The notes under the pieces: model-generated
Seen by the model: the letters and a program-made list of their open reading frames with translations, nothing else
What the model was told of the DNA's origin: nothing
Database searches by the model: none
Program-made: the position numbers and the translations under genes
Part shown: positions 52,900 to 62,519 of the stretch, piece after piece
Layout of the letters: each line of letters starts with the position of its first letter
Numbering within the stretch: position 1 is the stretch's first letter
Origin: Acholeplasmataceae bacterium
GTDB taxonomy: Bacteria > Bacillota_I > Bacilli_A > Acholeplasmatales > Acholeplasmataceae
Direction of reading: 5' to 3'
DNA length: 64,000 nucleotides
Assembly (NCBI GenBank): GCA_030603805.1
Contig: JAUVXD010000003.1
Location: 99,692 to 163,691, forward strand

Positions 52900-53266
52900 T
52901 CTTTCAGATAACATTATGAAGATTGTTTCTGAATATAAAGATGAGATTCAAAAAGAGCTTGAAACCATACTTGATAAAACTGCAGATGAAATGCTTAAGT
53001 ACATCATGAACAACGCACCAAGAAGCGGTAAGAAAAATGCAGTTGCTGATTCATTTAAAAAACTCGAACTTGGAAAAGGTATTGATAAAACAGTTGTGAT
53101 TTATTCCAAAAGTAGAGGTCGTATTATCCATTTGATTGAGTTTGGTTATCGTCATAGAAATGGAAAGTTCATTCCAGCAAGAGCATTTATGAGACCAGCG
53201 TATGAAATGTTTACTCCAGAGATGATCGATAACATTAAGAAGATCATCGAAAGGGGTAACGTATGA
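52883..53266 (+). CDS. HK97 gp10-like tail-completion protein
   Basis: 127 residues if it starts at TTG 52883 (AGGTGA 5 nt upstream); GTG 52874 is an in-frame alternative. APRSGKKNAVADSFKKLE near residue 45 and IHLIEFGYRHRNGKFIPARAFMRPAYE near 85-110 are the family signature. It joins head and tail. Confidence 0.85.
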   Translation: MTTLDDLSDNIMKIVSEYKDEIQKELETILDKTADEMLKYIMNNAPRSGKKNAVADSFKKLELGKGIDKTVVIYSKSRGRIIHLIEFGYRHRNGKFIPARAFMRPAYEMFTPEMIDNIKKIIERGNV

Positions 53267-53604
53267 AGCAAAAACTCGAACAACTTTATCAAGTCCTTAT
53301 CCAAGTACCAGGATGCGATGTGTTTTATGGAACGAACCTATCTCATGAAGACAAAATCAATCAAAAACCTTTTATCGTCTATCAGGAATTAAGTAGACGT
53401 TCTTTAGTATTTGCGGACAATCAATCTGTGCTATCAAGTACAACGATTCAAATCACACTTGTTTCTAATGATAAAGATGTTGATCTTGAAGCATCATTAG
53501 AAGAACTTTTATATCAAAACGGTTATACCTATGCACTCCTAACTGAGTTTATCAGCCCAGATGGAAGTGTTACACGAATTTACGAAATTAAACTGGAGGT
53601 TTAA
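53263..53604 (+). CDS. Tail terminator-like protein
   Basis: 113 residues, starting 4 nt inside the previous gene with GAAAGGGG upstream. MKQKLEQLYQVLIQVPGCDVFYG at the start and the central LSRRSLVFADNQ strand match gpU-type tail completion proteins by size and order. Moderate certainty. Confidence 0.75.
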   Translation: MKQKLEQLYQVLIQVPGCDVFYGTNLSHEDKINQKPFIVYQELSRRSLVFADNQSVLSSTTIQITLVSNDKDVDLEASLEELLYQNGYTYALLTEFISPDGSVTRIYEIKLEV

Positions 53605-53606
53605 AT

Positions 53607-54182
53607 ATGAGCAATAAAGTAACCTTTGGACTTACAAATGTCCATTATAGTATGGCAACAGTCGGTGAAAATAATGTCTGGGTATTTTCAAATCCCAAGC
53701 GCTTGATTGGAGCACAAGAAATTACAACAGAAGCAATTGGCGGATCCACACAAGTTTATGCAGATGACAAAGTGATTGCAACGCTTGTTGGCAACGCTGG
53801 AACTTCAGTCACTCTCAAGTTCTCTGAGATTGATGACAACTTCAAAAAAGATGTTTTTGGCTTTAAAACAGATACGCAAGGCAACCTGGTTGAGGTCATT
53901 AACAATGAAACGAAGACGTTTGCACTCGGATATGAAATTCAAGGTGACATCCATGCACGTCGTATTTGGTATTTCTTATGTACAGCAACTCCGATTGCAG
54001 ATGGAAGTAAAACCAAAGCAGACTCCATAGAAGCAAATGCCATCACACTAAACATCACAGCAAGACCGATAGAAAGTGGCAGTGATCTCATCATTCGCTC
54101 GATTAGTTATCCTGAAAATGCAAACTATCAATCCTTCCTTACTTCAACACCAGTCGTTCCTAACTTTACGGTAGGTTCTTAG
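53607..54182 (+). CDS. Major tail protein
   Basis: 191 residues. NKVTFGLTNVHYSMATV at the start and the RRIWYFLCTATPIADG and PIADGSKTKADSIEANAITLNITARP stretches are typical of phi13-type siphovirus tail tube proteins. GGAGGTTTAAAT precedes the start. It builds the tail tube. Confidence 0.9.
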   Translation: MSNKVTFGLTNVHYSMATVGENNVWVFSNPKRLIGAQEITTEAIGGSTQVYADDKVIATLVGNAGTSVTLKFSEIDDNFKKDVFGFKTDTQGNLVEVINNETKTFALGYEIQGDIHARRIWYFLCTATPIADGSKTKADSIEANAITLNITARPIESGSDLIIRSISYPENANYQSFLTSTPVVPNFTVGS

Positions 54183-54183
54183 T

Positions 54184-54531
54184 ATGGAAAAAAATATTAA
54201 ACTCGCTGGCCAAGACTTAAAACTGCATTCGTCTTTGTTTACAATCATTGAATACCGCAATGTCTTTGGTACAGAGCTATTTAACGACATTAGAAACCTA
54301 GATAAGAAAAAAGAAAATCATGATGAGGAACTATCTCTCATTATTGGTACTATCTTCAAAATCATTTATATCTTGCACCGGCCTTATACAAAGAAAACCT
54401 TTGATGAGTTTTTAATGTCTTTAGATTTTAGCGTATTAACCAATCCAAATGAAATCGAATCTTTAACACAAAGTGTCACTGAGATGCTTGGAGCATTAAA
54501 CGATAACCAACAATCCCCACAGTTCAAATAG
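54184..54531 (+). CDS. Tail assembly chaperone (gpG-like)
   Basis: 115 residues, helical, 1 nt after the tail tube gene and before the tape measure: the place of lambda gpG. The next frame is open from 54500, so ribosomes could shift near the CCCC run at 54515-54518 and make a longer gpGT-like product. Confidence 0.82.
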   Translation: MEKNIKLAGQDLKLHSSLFTIIEYRNVFGTELFNDIRNLDKKKENHDEELSLIIGTIFKIIYILHRPYTKKTFDEFLMSLDFSVLTNPNEIESLTQSVTEMLGALNDNQQSPQFK

Positions 54532-54538
54532 AGCTAAG

Positions 54539-54721
54539 TTGAATTCAAGTATCACTTCATCAATCATTTTCAACTTAGCTCACCTTAATCTATCGATTGA
54601 GGATTCCAAGTATATTGACTTAACGACCTATTTTGAGTTGATTGAGCTTGAGATAGAAACACACAAAAGAAGTGATACACGTTTTGCAACACAAGTGGAT
54701 ATCGACAGATTCTTCATGTAA
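54539..54721 (+). CDS. gpT-like extension of the tail chaperone, probably made by frameshift
   Basis: 60 residues if counted from TTG 54539, but that codon has no good ribosome binding site. The frame is open back to 54500 and overlaps the end of the upstream gene, offset +1 (or -2). The helical IDLTTYFELIELEIETHKRSDTRFAT stretch suits the T part of gpGT. A separate short gene is the alternative. Confidence 0.6.
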   Translation: MNSSITSSIIFNLAHLNLSIEDSKYIDLTTYFELIELEIETHKRSDTRFATQVDIDRFFM

Positions 54722-54736
54722 AAGGAGGTGAAAGTC

Positions 54737-56956
54737 ATGGCGGAAACAATCAAGGGCATCAATATTAAACTTAGTCTTGATGGGAAAGATCTGGACAAAG
54801 ATTTAAAGGATATAAACTCAAACCTAAAAGAGCAGCAAAAAGATCTATCAGCAATTAACAAAAACTTACGCTATGACTCAAACAACCTCGATTTATGGAA
54901 AGACAAGCAACAAAAGCTTAATGGTATTTTAGAAGATACCAAGAAGAAGTTAACCAATCAAAACGCACAGCTTGAAAAAGCAAAAGAAGCTGTTAAGATC
55001 GGTGCGATGAGCGAAGAGGAATATAATAAGTTAAAGCGTAGTGCTAGTTTCACTGAAGCTGAAATCGCCAGATTAAATAATGAACTTGCGAAAACAAACG
55101 ATCAAATAAAAACATTAGGAAATGCGAAGTTTGATAATCTAGCAAAGCTTGGTGGGACATTAACCAAAAGTGTAACACTGCCTATTCTAGGTGCTGCATC
55201 GGCATTAAGTGCACTCGCAATCAAGTCAGCTTACACAGCAGACACCATTGGCGATTCAGCCGCTAAAATCGGCCTTAGTTCCGAGAGTTTACAAGAGTGG
55301 AACCATACTGCAAAAATCATGGGAAGTACCACAGAAAGCCTAAATATGGCCTTTGTTAAGGTCAATGGTATCTTAGGTCAAATCGCAACTGGTAATGGTG
55401 ATAAGGTTGCTGACAGTCTCGCTCTTATTGGTTTAACAGTTGATGATTTAAAAGGTAAGAATGCAGATGAGGCATTTGAAACGATTAGAGATGCACTTGC
55501 TAATGTCGAAGATGCCAGTTTAAGAGTTGGAGCAGCGAACAAGTTTTTTGGTGAAAAAATTGCTTCAGAACTTATCCCAGTTTTATCTTCAGAGAAGCAT
55601 GTCATTCAAGACCTTAGAGAAGAAGCACGCAGACTTGGAATCGTGACAAATGAACAAGCAGAGATTGCAGGAAAGTTTACAGATACATTAGATAGAACTA
55701 AGCAAGCATTCTCAAGCTTAATGATTGATTTAGCAATGGTTGTCATGCCAACACTTGATAGATTGATTGAAAGCATTAGAGATCAAGTCATCCCTAAACT
55801 AAAAGGATGGATTGAAGCATGGCAAAATCTAGATGATAGTACAAAGAAGATTGTATTAACGATTGTTGCTGTGACAGCAGCTATCGGTCCTATGCTAACG
55901 ATTGTTGGTAAAGTTGGCCCTGTGATAAAAGCACTTATAGTAGGCTTTAAAGCTTTAGGTGCAAGTGGTATGATTGCTGGTGCTGGGATTAATTTCGCAA
56001 CACTAGGCATTGGAGCTTTGGTTGCATTGATTGCTACAGCGCTTCTCACCAATGAGGAGTTTAGAGCAACCTTAATGCGCTTAGCTGAAGCATTTATGAG
56101 TCTATTAGAACCTATCATGGATATTGTCATGATTCTCTTTGATGCTCTAAAGCCAGTCTTTGATGTCATCATTGATTTGCTTGTTATGTTTATCGATTTG
56201 CTTGTACCACTGATTGATGTCATCTTAGAGCCATTACTCTTTCAGTTTGAAATGTGGGCATCACTTTTAAAGTCGTTAGCACCACTCATCCAATTATTAG
56301 GCAATATATTACAAGCCATTTTAGTACCAGTATTAGGACTCGTCACAAAAGCACTAGAACCGATTATGTGGCTAGTTGAAAAAATCATCTCACTGATGGA
56401 ATTACTCTTTGGATGGATTGGCGGACTCACGTCAAAGATTTCTGATGTAGGTGGCTCATTTGCTGACTTCACATCAGGTGTATTTGATAATCTCAGTTCA
56501 TTTACAGAGTCACTCACGAGCAGTATTGGAGGTTTTGTTACATCAGCACTTTCTGGCGTTGGAAACTTCTTGGGTTCAATTAAAGATCGTATCGGATCAA
56601 CACTTGATAGTGCTCAAAGTTTCATCAGCAATGTTGGTGAGAAGATGAATGGTTTTGTGTCAAACTCTGTCGCCAAGATTACAGATACACTTGGGATTAA
56701 CTTAGGTGGTGTCACTAATTTCGCAAACAAAGTCGGCGATGGCCTAAAGGGTGCAACACAAGCAGTGAGTGGTTTCTTTGGTAAAATCGGAGGTCTATTT
56801 TCAAGCAGTAGTAACCTTAAAAAAGAACAAGCTACAAGCCTTAACAATCAATCAAACTCAAATATAGCGACAACCAATAACGTCACCATCAACACCACAT
56901 CATCAACCTTTGATATAGACTCAATCAATAAAGCATTAGGTGGTAACTACATATGA
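54737..56956 (+). CDS. Tape measure protein
   Basis: 739 residues from ATG 54737 behind AAAGGAGGTGA. Coiled coil covers the first 130 residues. The region 135-160 has a glycine/alanine-rich hydrophobic stretch (TLTKSVTLPILGAASALSAL), and large hydrophobic helices lie at about 380-560. The NNVTINTTSSTFDIDSINKAL tail is common. It sets tail length; at 739 residues it predicts a fairly short tail of about 110 nm by the usual 1.5 A per residue rule. Confidence 0.92.
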   Translation: MAETIKGINIKLSLDGKDLDKDLKDINSNLKEQQKDLSAINKNLRYDSNNLDLWKDKQQKLNGILEDTKKKLTNQNAQLEKAKEAVKIGAMSEEEYNKLKRSASFTEAEIARLNNELAKTNDQIKTLGNAKFDNLAKLGGTLTKSVTLPILGAASALSALAIKSAYTADTIGDSAAKIGLSSESLQEWNHTAKIMGSTTESLNMAFVKVNGILGQIATGNGDKVADSLALIGLTVDDLKGKNADEAFETIRDALANVEDASLRVGAANKFFGEKIASELIPVLSSEKHVIQDLREEARRLGIVTNEQAEIAGKFTDTLDRTKQAFSSLMIDLAMVVMPTLDRLIESIRDQVIPKLKGWIEAWQNLDDSTKKIVLTIVAVTAAIGPMLTIVGKVGPVIKALIVGFKALGASGMIAGAGINFATLGIGALVALIATALLTNEEFRATLMRLAEAFMSLLEPIMDIVMILFDALKPVFDVIIDLLVMFIDLLVPLIDVILEPLLFQFEMWASLLKSLAPLIQLLGNILQAILVPVLGLVTKALEPIMWLVEKIISLMELLFGWIGGLTSKISDVGGSFADFTSGVFDNLSSFTESLTSSIGGFVTSALSGVGNFLGSIKDRIGSTLDSAQSFISNVGEKMNGFVSNSVAKITDTLGINLGGVTNFANKVGDGLKGATQAVSGFFGKIGGLFSSSSNLKKEQATSLNNQSNSNIATTNNVTINTTSSTFDIDSINKALGGNYI

Positions 56957-57777
56957 TAAGAAAACTATACTTAAAGAATGAAAAAGGTGTGCAATTTGAT
57001 TTTGATTATGTGTCAGGAGTTCTTTTAAGCAACTTAGATGGACTTGGCTTTCAGCATGATACAACCTATTTGAAGTATGGTGAGTTTTATGACTTAGTAA
57101 AACGTGAGCAACCCATAACGAAAATCACTGGACTACTCACTTTTTTAAGTGGGTACAAAGGCTATAGCACGTTCTTATCGTATCTGCGAGCAAGTGAAAA
57201 ATTAGAACTTCACTATACATCAGAAGGAACGAAGTATTGTTATATTGAAATAGAAAGACTTGATAAAAAAGAACTTGTGATGGGATCCTTACAAAGTCAA
57301 ATCACCATTGAAAAACTAACGCCCTGGTTAAGAACAAGCTCTCTCATACTCGATCTCGATGAAGATTATAGCGGTAAGATTTACCCACATAGTTATCCCC
57401 ACACGTACTCCATTACCTTTCAAGGTAAGACACAACTTTCAAATCATGGCGATTACAAAGCACCTTTAAGAATAGAAATCATTGGCGCAGTCGATGAACC
57501 GGAAGTAAACATTATAAAAGATGGTGTTGTAGCTTCTTCCTTGAGGTTAGAGTTGGCATCACCAAACTGCGAAATCGTCATTGATGCAAATCCAATAGAG
57601 CAAATTATGAAAATCAAAGAAAATGGAGTATCCAGAGATATCTATCAAGACCAGGATTTTACGAAGGACAACTTCTTATTTTTGGATGTAGGGACCTTTG
57701 ACATTGAGTTCAAACCAGGTGTTTCAACGAATACACTCTGTAGAATTACGATGACAGAAGTTTTTGTAGGACACTAA
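56953..57777 (+). CDS. Distal tail protein (Dit)
   Basis: 274 residues, overlapping the tape measure by 4 nt. IRKLYLKNEKGVQFDFDYVSGVLLSNLDGLG at the start and the SIIL-DLDEDYSGKIYPHSYPHTY segment resemble phage tail component (Dit) proteins, which form the hub at the tail tip. Confidence 0.82.
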   Translation: MIRKLYLKNEKGVQFDFDYVSGVLLSNLDGLGFQHDTTYLKYGEFYDLVKREQPITKITGLLTFLSGYKGYSTFLSYLRASEKLELHYTSEGTKYCYIEIERLDKKELVMGSLQSQITIEKLTPWLRTSSLILDLDEDYSGKIYPHSYPHTYSITFQGKTQLSNHGDYKAPLRIEIIGAVDEPEVNIIKDGVVASSLRLELASPNCEIVIDANPIEQIMKIKENGVSRDIYQDQDFTKDNFLFLDVGTFDIEFKPGVSTNTLCRITMTEVFVGH

Positions 57778-57778
57778 T

Positions 57779-58891
57779 ATGGAACTGATATTTTTTGATA
57801 GAAACTCACTTCAGTATAAGGATTATGGTTTTGTGGATAACGAATACGACATTCAATTAGACTTAGTGGTGACTCAACGTTCAAGCTTCTTAGTAAATAA
57901 ATCAAAACTTAATATTGCATTAGGAGATATTCTTATCATCAAAAATAAGGATTTTTTTTATGTTGGCATCATTGAGTCTATTGAGGTACAAAACGAATTT
58001 AAGACTCAGATTCACACACTTGACTTCAAAGAAATATTTAATAAAGAAATTCTCGCTTTAACATTTGAAGGTGATGTCGCTAGCTATTTGGAACAAGTCA
58101 TTAGAAGCAACTTCATTGAATCAAGTGACAACAACCAAAACTTAAGCTATTTAACGATTGAAAACCAAGCATCTGTTCAAGGTGTATTGTTTTTTGAAGA
58201 AGATAGAATCATCGCAATCTCTGAACTGATTGAACTCATTAATAAGTCCTATGGCATTAGCATACTTTATGAAGTGACATTTATTAGAGGACGTGTCTTA
58301 GGTATTAAGATCAAAATCACCCAAACATCTACAGGCATCAAAATTAAAAGCAATCTTAAAAACATTACAGATTTAATCATCAACGATAGTGAAGCACAAC
58401 TTGTGAACAAGGTTATCTTTTATCCGAAACAAAACAACACTGAGCATCTACAAGAAGTTACTTATCTACTATTAACAAATGGTGAGATTTCAAACGATCT
58501 AAATCATCCGCTAAGGTATCGTAATGTAAATTCAAAAGCGTTTATTTATAGTGATAACGATTATCCAAAACTTGATTTAAGAGCAAGAAACGAAATGCTT
58601 TCATCAAAGCTCGATCACCAGATCACATTCACGATCAATAACAATCAATCAAATCCTAAGCTTCAGTTGGGAGACTTTGTTGAGTTCATCACTGAATCAA
58701 AATCATATGATTCGATTGTGACTGGGCTTAGATATTTAAAAACCATGAAGTTAACCCAAGTGACTTTAGGTGAGTTTCGTATCAAGCTTACAGATAAGAT
58801 AAAGCTTCTTAATAAAACAGTAAAATCAAGTACAGGAAATATTCAAATCACACAAACAACCCTAACCAATCTAGATGGAGGTGAGTATTGA
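57779..58891 (+). CDS. Tail-tip protein (Gp37/Tal-like)
   Basis: 370 residues. The pattern IKNKDFFYVGIIESIEV near residue 58 and the repeated beta strands match Gp37-like baseplate proteins of Firmicute siphophages. No lysozyme or peptidase domain is evident at the C-terminus. It follows Dit by 1 nt and overlaps the next gene by 1 nt. Confidence 0.75.
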   Translation: MELIFFDRNSLQYKDYGFVDNEYDIQLDLVVTQRSSFLVNKSKLNIALGDILIIKNKDFFYVGIIESIEVQNEFKTQIHTLDFKEIFNKEILALTFEGDVASYLEQVIRSNFIESSDNNQNLSYLTIENQASVQGVLFFEEDRIIAISELIELINKSYGISILYEVTFIRGRVLGIKIKITQTSTGIKIKSNLKNITDLIINDSEAQLVNKVIFYPKQNNTEHLQEVTYLLLTNGEISNDLNHPLRYRNVNSKAFIYSDNDYPKLDLRARNEMLSSKLDHQITFTINNNQSNPKLQLGDFVEFITESKSYDSIVTGLRYLKTMKLTQVTLGEFRIKLTDKIKLLNKTVKSSTGNIQITQTTLTNLDGGEY

Positions 58892-59664
58892 TGGGGGTTC
58901 AAAAAATTACATTTGATGGTGCAAACGTTTCTGCTAAACAAGATGCAGACCTGCACCATTTTTTATTCTCAAGCGAAATCGGCATCTTAAGAAGCATTAA
59001 AACGGAGGTGAGTTTTACACTTGCTAATAACATCATCACGTTTTCAGAAGGCTATGCAGTTGTTTATGGAAGACTTTTGTATATCGAAAATAATACAACA
59101 GTCAATGTGAATCCAGACAGTTCAAGACAAGGTCTTGTCGTTCTTGGCGTTAATACTGCAACCAATCAAGCAACCATCTACACCAAAGAAAATGCAGGAA
59201 GCTATCCATCCTTAACAAGAGATAATCTTCTAAATACAAACGGACTCTATGAACTTGTCTTATGTGCCTATAGCAAAACAACCACATCAGTCACCTTGAA
59301 CGCATACAGTAGACTTTTAATTGACACACCAACGACTAAACTTACAAGTTTAAGAAATGACATCAGACAAGAGTTTAACTATCAACGTAAGTCACTAACA
59401 ACCGTATCGAGCGGTGTGTATCGCTTTAGTGTCAATGGTTCAATAGAAATCGACCAAAGCTTAATGGTAGTGATGGTTAATATCAGCACAGCAGTTGTTA
59501 TTCCAGGGGCGATGCTATTCATTAATACTGGATCTAACACCTTTGTAACTTATCAAGTCGGGAGTTCAAGCTTCTCAATGTTAGTCAGCTATGAGAATAA
59601 CTTGGTCACAGTATCACTTGGTAATACGACTCACCGCATTACAGCACTATTTTTATATCGATAA
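58891..59664 (+). CDS. Tail/baseplate protein
   Basis: 257 residues from ATG 58891. ADLHHFLFSSEIGILRSIKTEVSFTLANNIITFSEGYAVVYGRLLYI (residues about 20-65) resembles baseplate upper or receptor-side proteins of small tails. Thr and Ser rich. Its exact role is not known. Confidence 0.7.
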   Translation: MGVQKITFDGANVSAKQDADLHHFLFSSEIGILRSIKTEVSFTLANNIITFSEGYAVVYGRLLYIENNTTVNVNPDSSRQGLVVLGVNTATNQATIYTKENAGSYPSLTRDNLLNTNGLYELVLCAYSKTTTSVTLNAYSRLLIDTPTTKLTSLRNDIRQEFNYQRKSLTTVSSGVYRFSVNGSIEIDQSLMVVMVNISTAVVIPGAMLFINTGSNTFVTYQVGSSSFSMLVSYENNLVTVSLGNTTHRITALFLYR

Positions 59665-59679
59665 ATTAGGAGGATTTTT

Positions 59680-60528
59680 ATGGCTACTATACAAATTAAA
59701 AGAAGAACTACTGCAGGAACTGGACCACTCACAGGAACAAGTGGACAGATTCGAATCGGTGAACCATTGGTTGATATTGGTGGTGAGCATTTATACATTG
59801 CAAAGTCCAATAAAACAGGATCAAGCTCTACACCACTTGTGGCGTCTGACTATGTCGCATTTCCATCAACTACGAAAGTCAATGATCAAATTGATACCAA
59901 AATTACTGCTTTAAATCTAGGAACTGCAGCAACAAGAAATACAGGAACATCATCTGGTAATGTACCGCTACTTGATAGCAGTGGTAAGCTAGCTGACTCG
60001 GTAATACCTAAAATAGCAATCACAGACACTTTTGTTGTTGCGTCACAAGCAGCTATGCTCGCATTATCAGCAGCACAAGAAGGAGATGTTGCCATTAGAA
60101 CGGACTTAAACAAATCATTTATTTTAAGAGCAACACCACACTCAACACTTGCGAACTGGCAAGAACTCTTAACACCGACCGATGCCGTTCAAAGTGTCAA
60201 TGGCAAAACAGGAACAGTTACAATCACACTTGCTGAGCTTGGTGGAGTTGCAACTTCCACCTATAACACACACGTATCGAGTAATCTTCACTTAACACAA
60301 CTTCAAAGGGATATCATTGCCGGCGTCATCAATACAAGTCTTGCTTATCATGCTGGAACAGTGAACACCACACTTGCTGATTTTGGAAATAAAGCTATTG
60401 ATGGCGGACTTATGATGATTCCTGAGGTTGATACGACTTATACGCCAAATAGACTCTATTATCGTTTAGGTATTGATAATACAAAAGTCTTGCAACCAAC
60501 ATCGATTATTGATGGTGGAACGTATTAA
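59680..60528 (+). CDS. Tail fibre-like protein 1
   Basis: 282 residues. ATIQIKRRTTAGTGPL, GQIRIGEPLVDIGGEHLYIAKS at the start is the short attachment domain seen in Mtd-like and other receptor-binding fibres, followed by low-complexity Thr/Ala/Ser repeats and a collagen-free beta region. AGGAGG precedes the start. Likely part of host recognition. Confidence 0.78.
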   Translation: MATIQIKRRTTAGTGPLTGTSGQIRIGEPLVDIGGEHLYIAKSNKTGSSSTPLVASDYVAFPSTTKVNDQIDTKITALNLGTAATRNTGTSSGNVPLLDSSGKLADSVIPKIAITDTFVVASQAAMLALSAAQEGDVAIRTDLNKSFILRATPHSTLANWQELLTPTDAVQSVNGKTGTVTITLAELGGVATSTYNTHVSSNLHLTQLQRDIIAGVINTSLAYHAGTVNTTLADFGNKAIDGGLMMIPEVDTTYTPNRLYYRLGIDNTKVLQPTSIIDGGTY

Positions 60529-61199
60529 TGGCCATCATCAGGGTAAAACGAGGCACTTCAACACCGAACACATCTAATCTTAGCTATATTGGTGAGTTAG
60601 CATTTGATTACAACAATAATGCACTATTCGCTAGAAGTGCCTCTAGTGTGGTCAAAATAGGTGGTGAAACAGAGCTTGTCTATTACTATCAAGGATCGGT
60701 TGCTGCACTTTCAATTAACTATGTGTTCGATAGAAACTATATCTACAAGGTCCATGTCTTAGCTTCTACAACATCAAATCAGTTAGTCAACACGCTCATT
60801 AATTACCGAGTTTCAGGCGTCACTAACAATGTCGGAAGTTTTATTAATTTAAATATCAATGATGTTTATAGTGGTGTATCAAAGGCTAGTTCAAGTAATA
60901 CATCATCCTTTACTGTGTTTGATGCTTATTCAGGAACTGTCACGCCTTCAAGTGGGATTACTAAAGTCATGGATTTTGAAATATCTGCAGCACTTCACAC
61001 AAGCGTTGAAACGACACAGCAGTGGGTCTCAAAAGGTTATAGTATATGCTCTGCAACTGGACAAGGCAATACAGGCATCACTTATGCAGATTTTGCACAT
61101 AGCTTTAGTGGTTCATTTGGTGCGATTCGTATTAACTCTGGGTTTACATTAGGAACAAGGTCATTTGCAGTTACGATTTACAGAACAAGAAGGAGGTAG
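60528..61199 (+). CDS. Tail fibre-like protein 2
   Basis: 223 residues beginning MAIIRVKRGTSTPNTSNLSYIGELAFDY, the same kind of N-terminal attachment domain as the previous gene, followed by a Ser/Thr-rich beta region. Start overlaps the previous stop by 1 nt. It may bind the previous fibre or the tail tip. Confidence 0.75.
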   Translation: MAIIRVKRGTSTPNTSNLSYIGELAFDYNNNALFARSASSVVKIGGETELVYYYQGSVAALSINYVFDRNYIYKVHVLASTTSNQLVNTLINYRVSGVTNNVGSFINLNINDVYSGVSKASSSNTSSFTVFDAYSGTVTPSSGITKVMDFEISAALHTSVETTQQWVSKGYSICSATGQGNTGITYADFAHSFSGSFGAIRINSGFTLGTRSFAVTIYRTRRR

Positions 61200-61202
61200 T
61201 CT

Positions 61203-61577
61203 ATGGCACTTATTAAGTCACTAGATTCAAATTTTGGCGTACCCGTTGCTTACCACCGCGTAACAGCCATCAACATCAATTTAAAGACGAAAGCAATCGT
61301 ATTGTGTGTCTCATCATACATATCTAAAGAAGCAAGAGCAAATAACAGTATTCCACTAGAAGAAATCGACATTGAGGTTCCGATACAGGATTTTAATTTA
61401 TTCAAACACGCAGACGTCACTCAAGCTGCCTATGATTGGTTAGTTGAAAATGTCGTAGGATTTGAAGATGCTGAAGATTGCTTTGATTCGTTTAGCGATC
61501 TACAAGGCATAACAATCAATGAAAACGAGGAACATATCGATGGGGGAGGCACAGATGAAGAAAACTTACAAGAATGA
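61203..61577 (+). CDS. Small tail-associated protein
   Basis: 124 residues, acidic C-terminus (ENEEHIDGGGTDEENLQE). YHRVTAINININLKTKAIVLCVSSYI type strand near residue 20 suits a small fibre-assembly or tail protein. Overlaps the next gene by 23 nt. Confidence 0.65.
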   Translation: MALIKSLDSNFGVPVAYHRVTAININLKTKAIVLCVSSYISKEARANNSIPLEEIDIEVPIQDFNLFKHADVTQAAYDWLVENVVGFEDAEDCFDSFSDLQGITINENEEHIDGGGTDEENLQE

Positions 61578-62205
61578 AGATTTTATCCAAATGATCAAGA
61601 GTATGTTTCCGGATAAAGAAATCATGTTCATGTATCTATGTGGTTCAAGAGCATATGGTACTGAAGATGAAGATAGCGATTATGACATTGCCGTTGTTTT
61701 AAATCAGTTTTCTGGCTACCTTCAACTGAAAGTAGAAAAGGCTGATTTTTTTGTTTATGGTAGTGATTATTACTTAGAAAAACAAAGACTTAGTCCGTTT
61801 GTCCCTTTATACAATCGAGCCCATATGGATGAAGTGATAGGCATTGATGAACGTTTGATCTATATTAATGATAAATACAAAGATGAATATGAAATGTATA
61901 AAGATGTTGACTTTAAGAAATTACTGCCTGTATTTTTAGACGCTTTTGTTGAGTTTCATGAAATTCGTTATAAAGCTATTCAAAAACCAGCAAAGATGCT
62001 TTATCACTTGCTAAGAATGCGCGGACAACTTGAAAACTATGAAGCTACTGGAACGTTCTCACTTGAGTGTGCAGAGCCCTGGAAAAGTTATTACTTAAAT
62101 TACAAGCAGAATTGGAAAAATGCAGTCGGTGAAGCCTACAGAAGCTTAATCGATGAGCAGTTTGACTATATCAAAGCATATGCTAGGAAGGAACATGAAA
62201 GATGA
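61555..62205 (+). CDS. Nucleotidyltransferase (DNA polymerase beta superfamily)
   Basis: 216 residues from ATG 61555 behind GGGGGAGG; the longer frame overlaps the tail gene. The active site reads CGSRAYGTEDEDSDYDIAVV, i.e. GSxxYGT with DSDYD as the metal-binding pair. It belongs to the YcgL-like (COG3541 type) group; substrate unknown. An enzyme of this kind between fibre and holin genes is unusual and may be a toxin-like or RNA-modifying moron. Confidence 0.82.
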   Translation: MKKTYKNEDFIQMIKSMFPDKEIMFMYLCGSRAYGTEDEDSDYDIAVVLNQFSGYLQLKVEKADFFVYGSDYYLEKQRLSPFVPLYNRAHMDEVIGIDERLIYINDKYKDEYEMYKDVDFKKLLPVFLDAFVEFHEIRYKAIQKPAKMLYHLLRMRGQLENYEATGTFSLECAEPWKSYYLNYKQNWKNAVGEAYRSLIDEQFDYIKAYARKEHER

Positions 62206-62519
62206 GCATAGAAGATCTAATAAGGTACGAAGGGATTGTTTACTGGATTGTCTCAATTATGATTATTGTACTGACAACCATCAAGCAATTTAATAAGCAT
62301 GAAAGAAAGAATAAATTAACGAATAAAGAAATCATTGATAACTTGCATCATATCGAAAAGCAAAATATTAAAATACTTGGTATGCTAGAAATTCACTCGC
62401 AGGTGATTGAAACCATTAAAAAAGACATCGGAAGTTTAGAAAACCGTGTCTCAAAATTAGAAAACTCATATGCCAAATTATTCAAAAAGGTAGGAGGACA
62501 AATCAGTGACAAGTCTTGA
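62202..62519 (+). CDS. XhlA-like membrane protein
   Basis: 105 residues: a membrane segment at about 10-30 (GIVYWIVSIMIIVLTTI), then a coiled coil to the end. Like small phage XhlA/haemolysin-type lysis proteins. Overlaps the nucleotidyltransferase by 4 nt and the holin by 14 nt. Confidence 0.7.
   Translation: MSIEDLIRYEGIVYWIVSIMIIVLTTIKQFNKHERKNKLTNKEIIDNLHHIEKQNIKILGMLEIHSQVIETIKKDIGSLENRVSKLENSYAKLFKKVGGQISDKS

Noticed and set aside
55783..56223. 146-residue minus-strand reading frame
   Set aside because: Antisense to the hydrophobic part of the tape measure gene; composition is that of a complement shadow.
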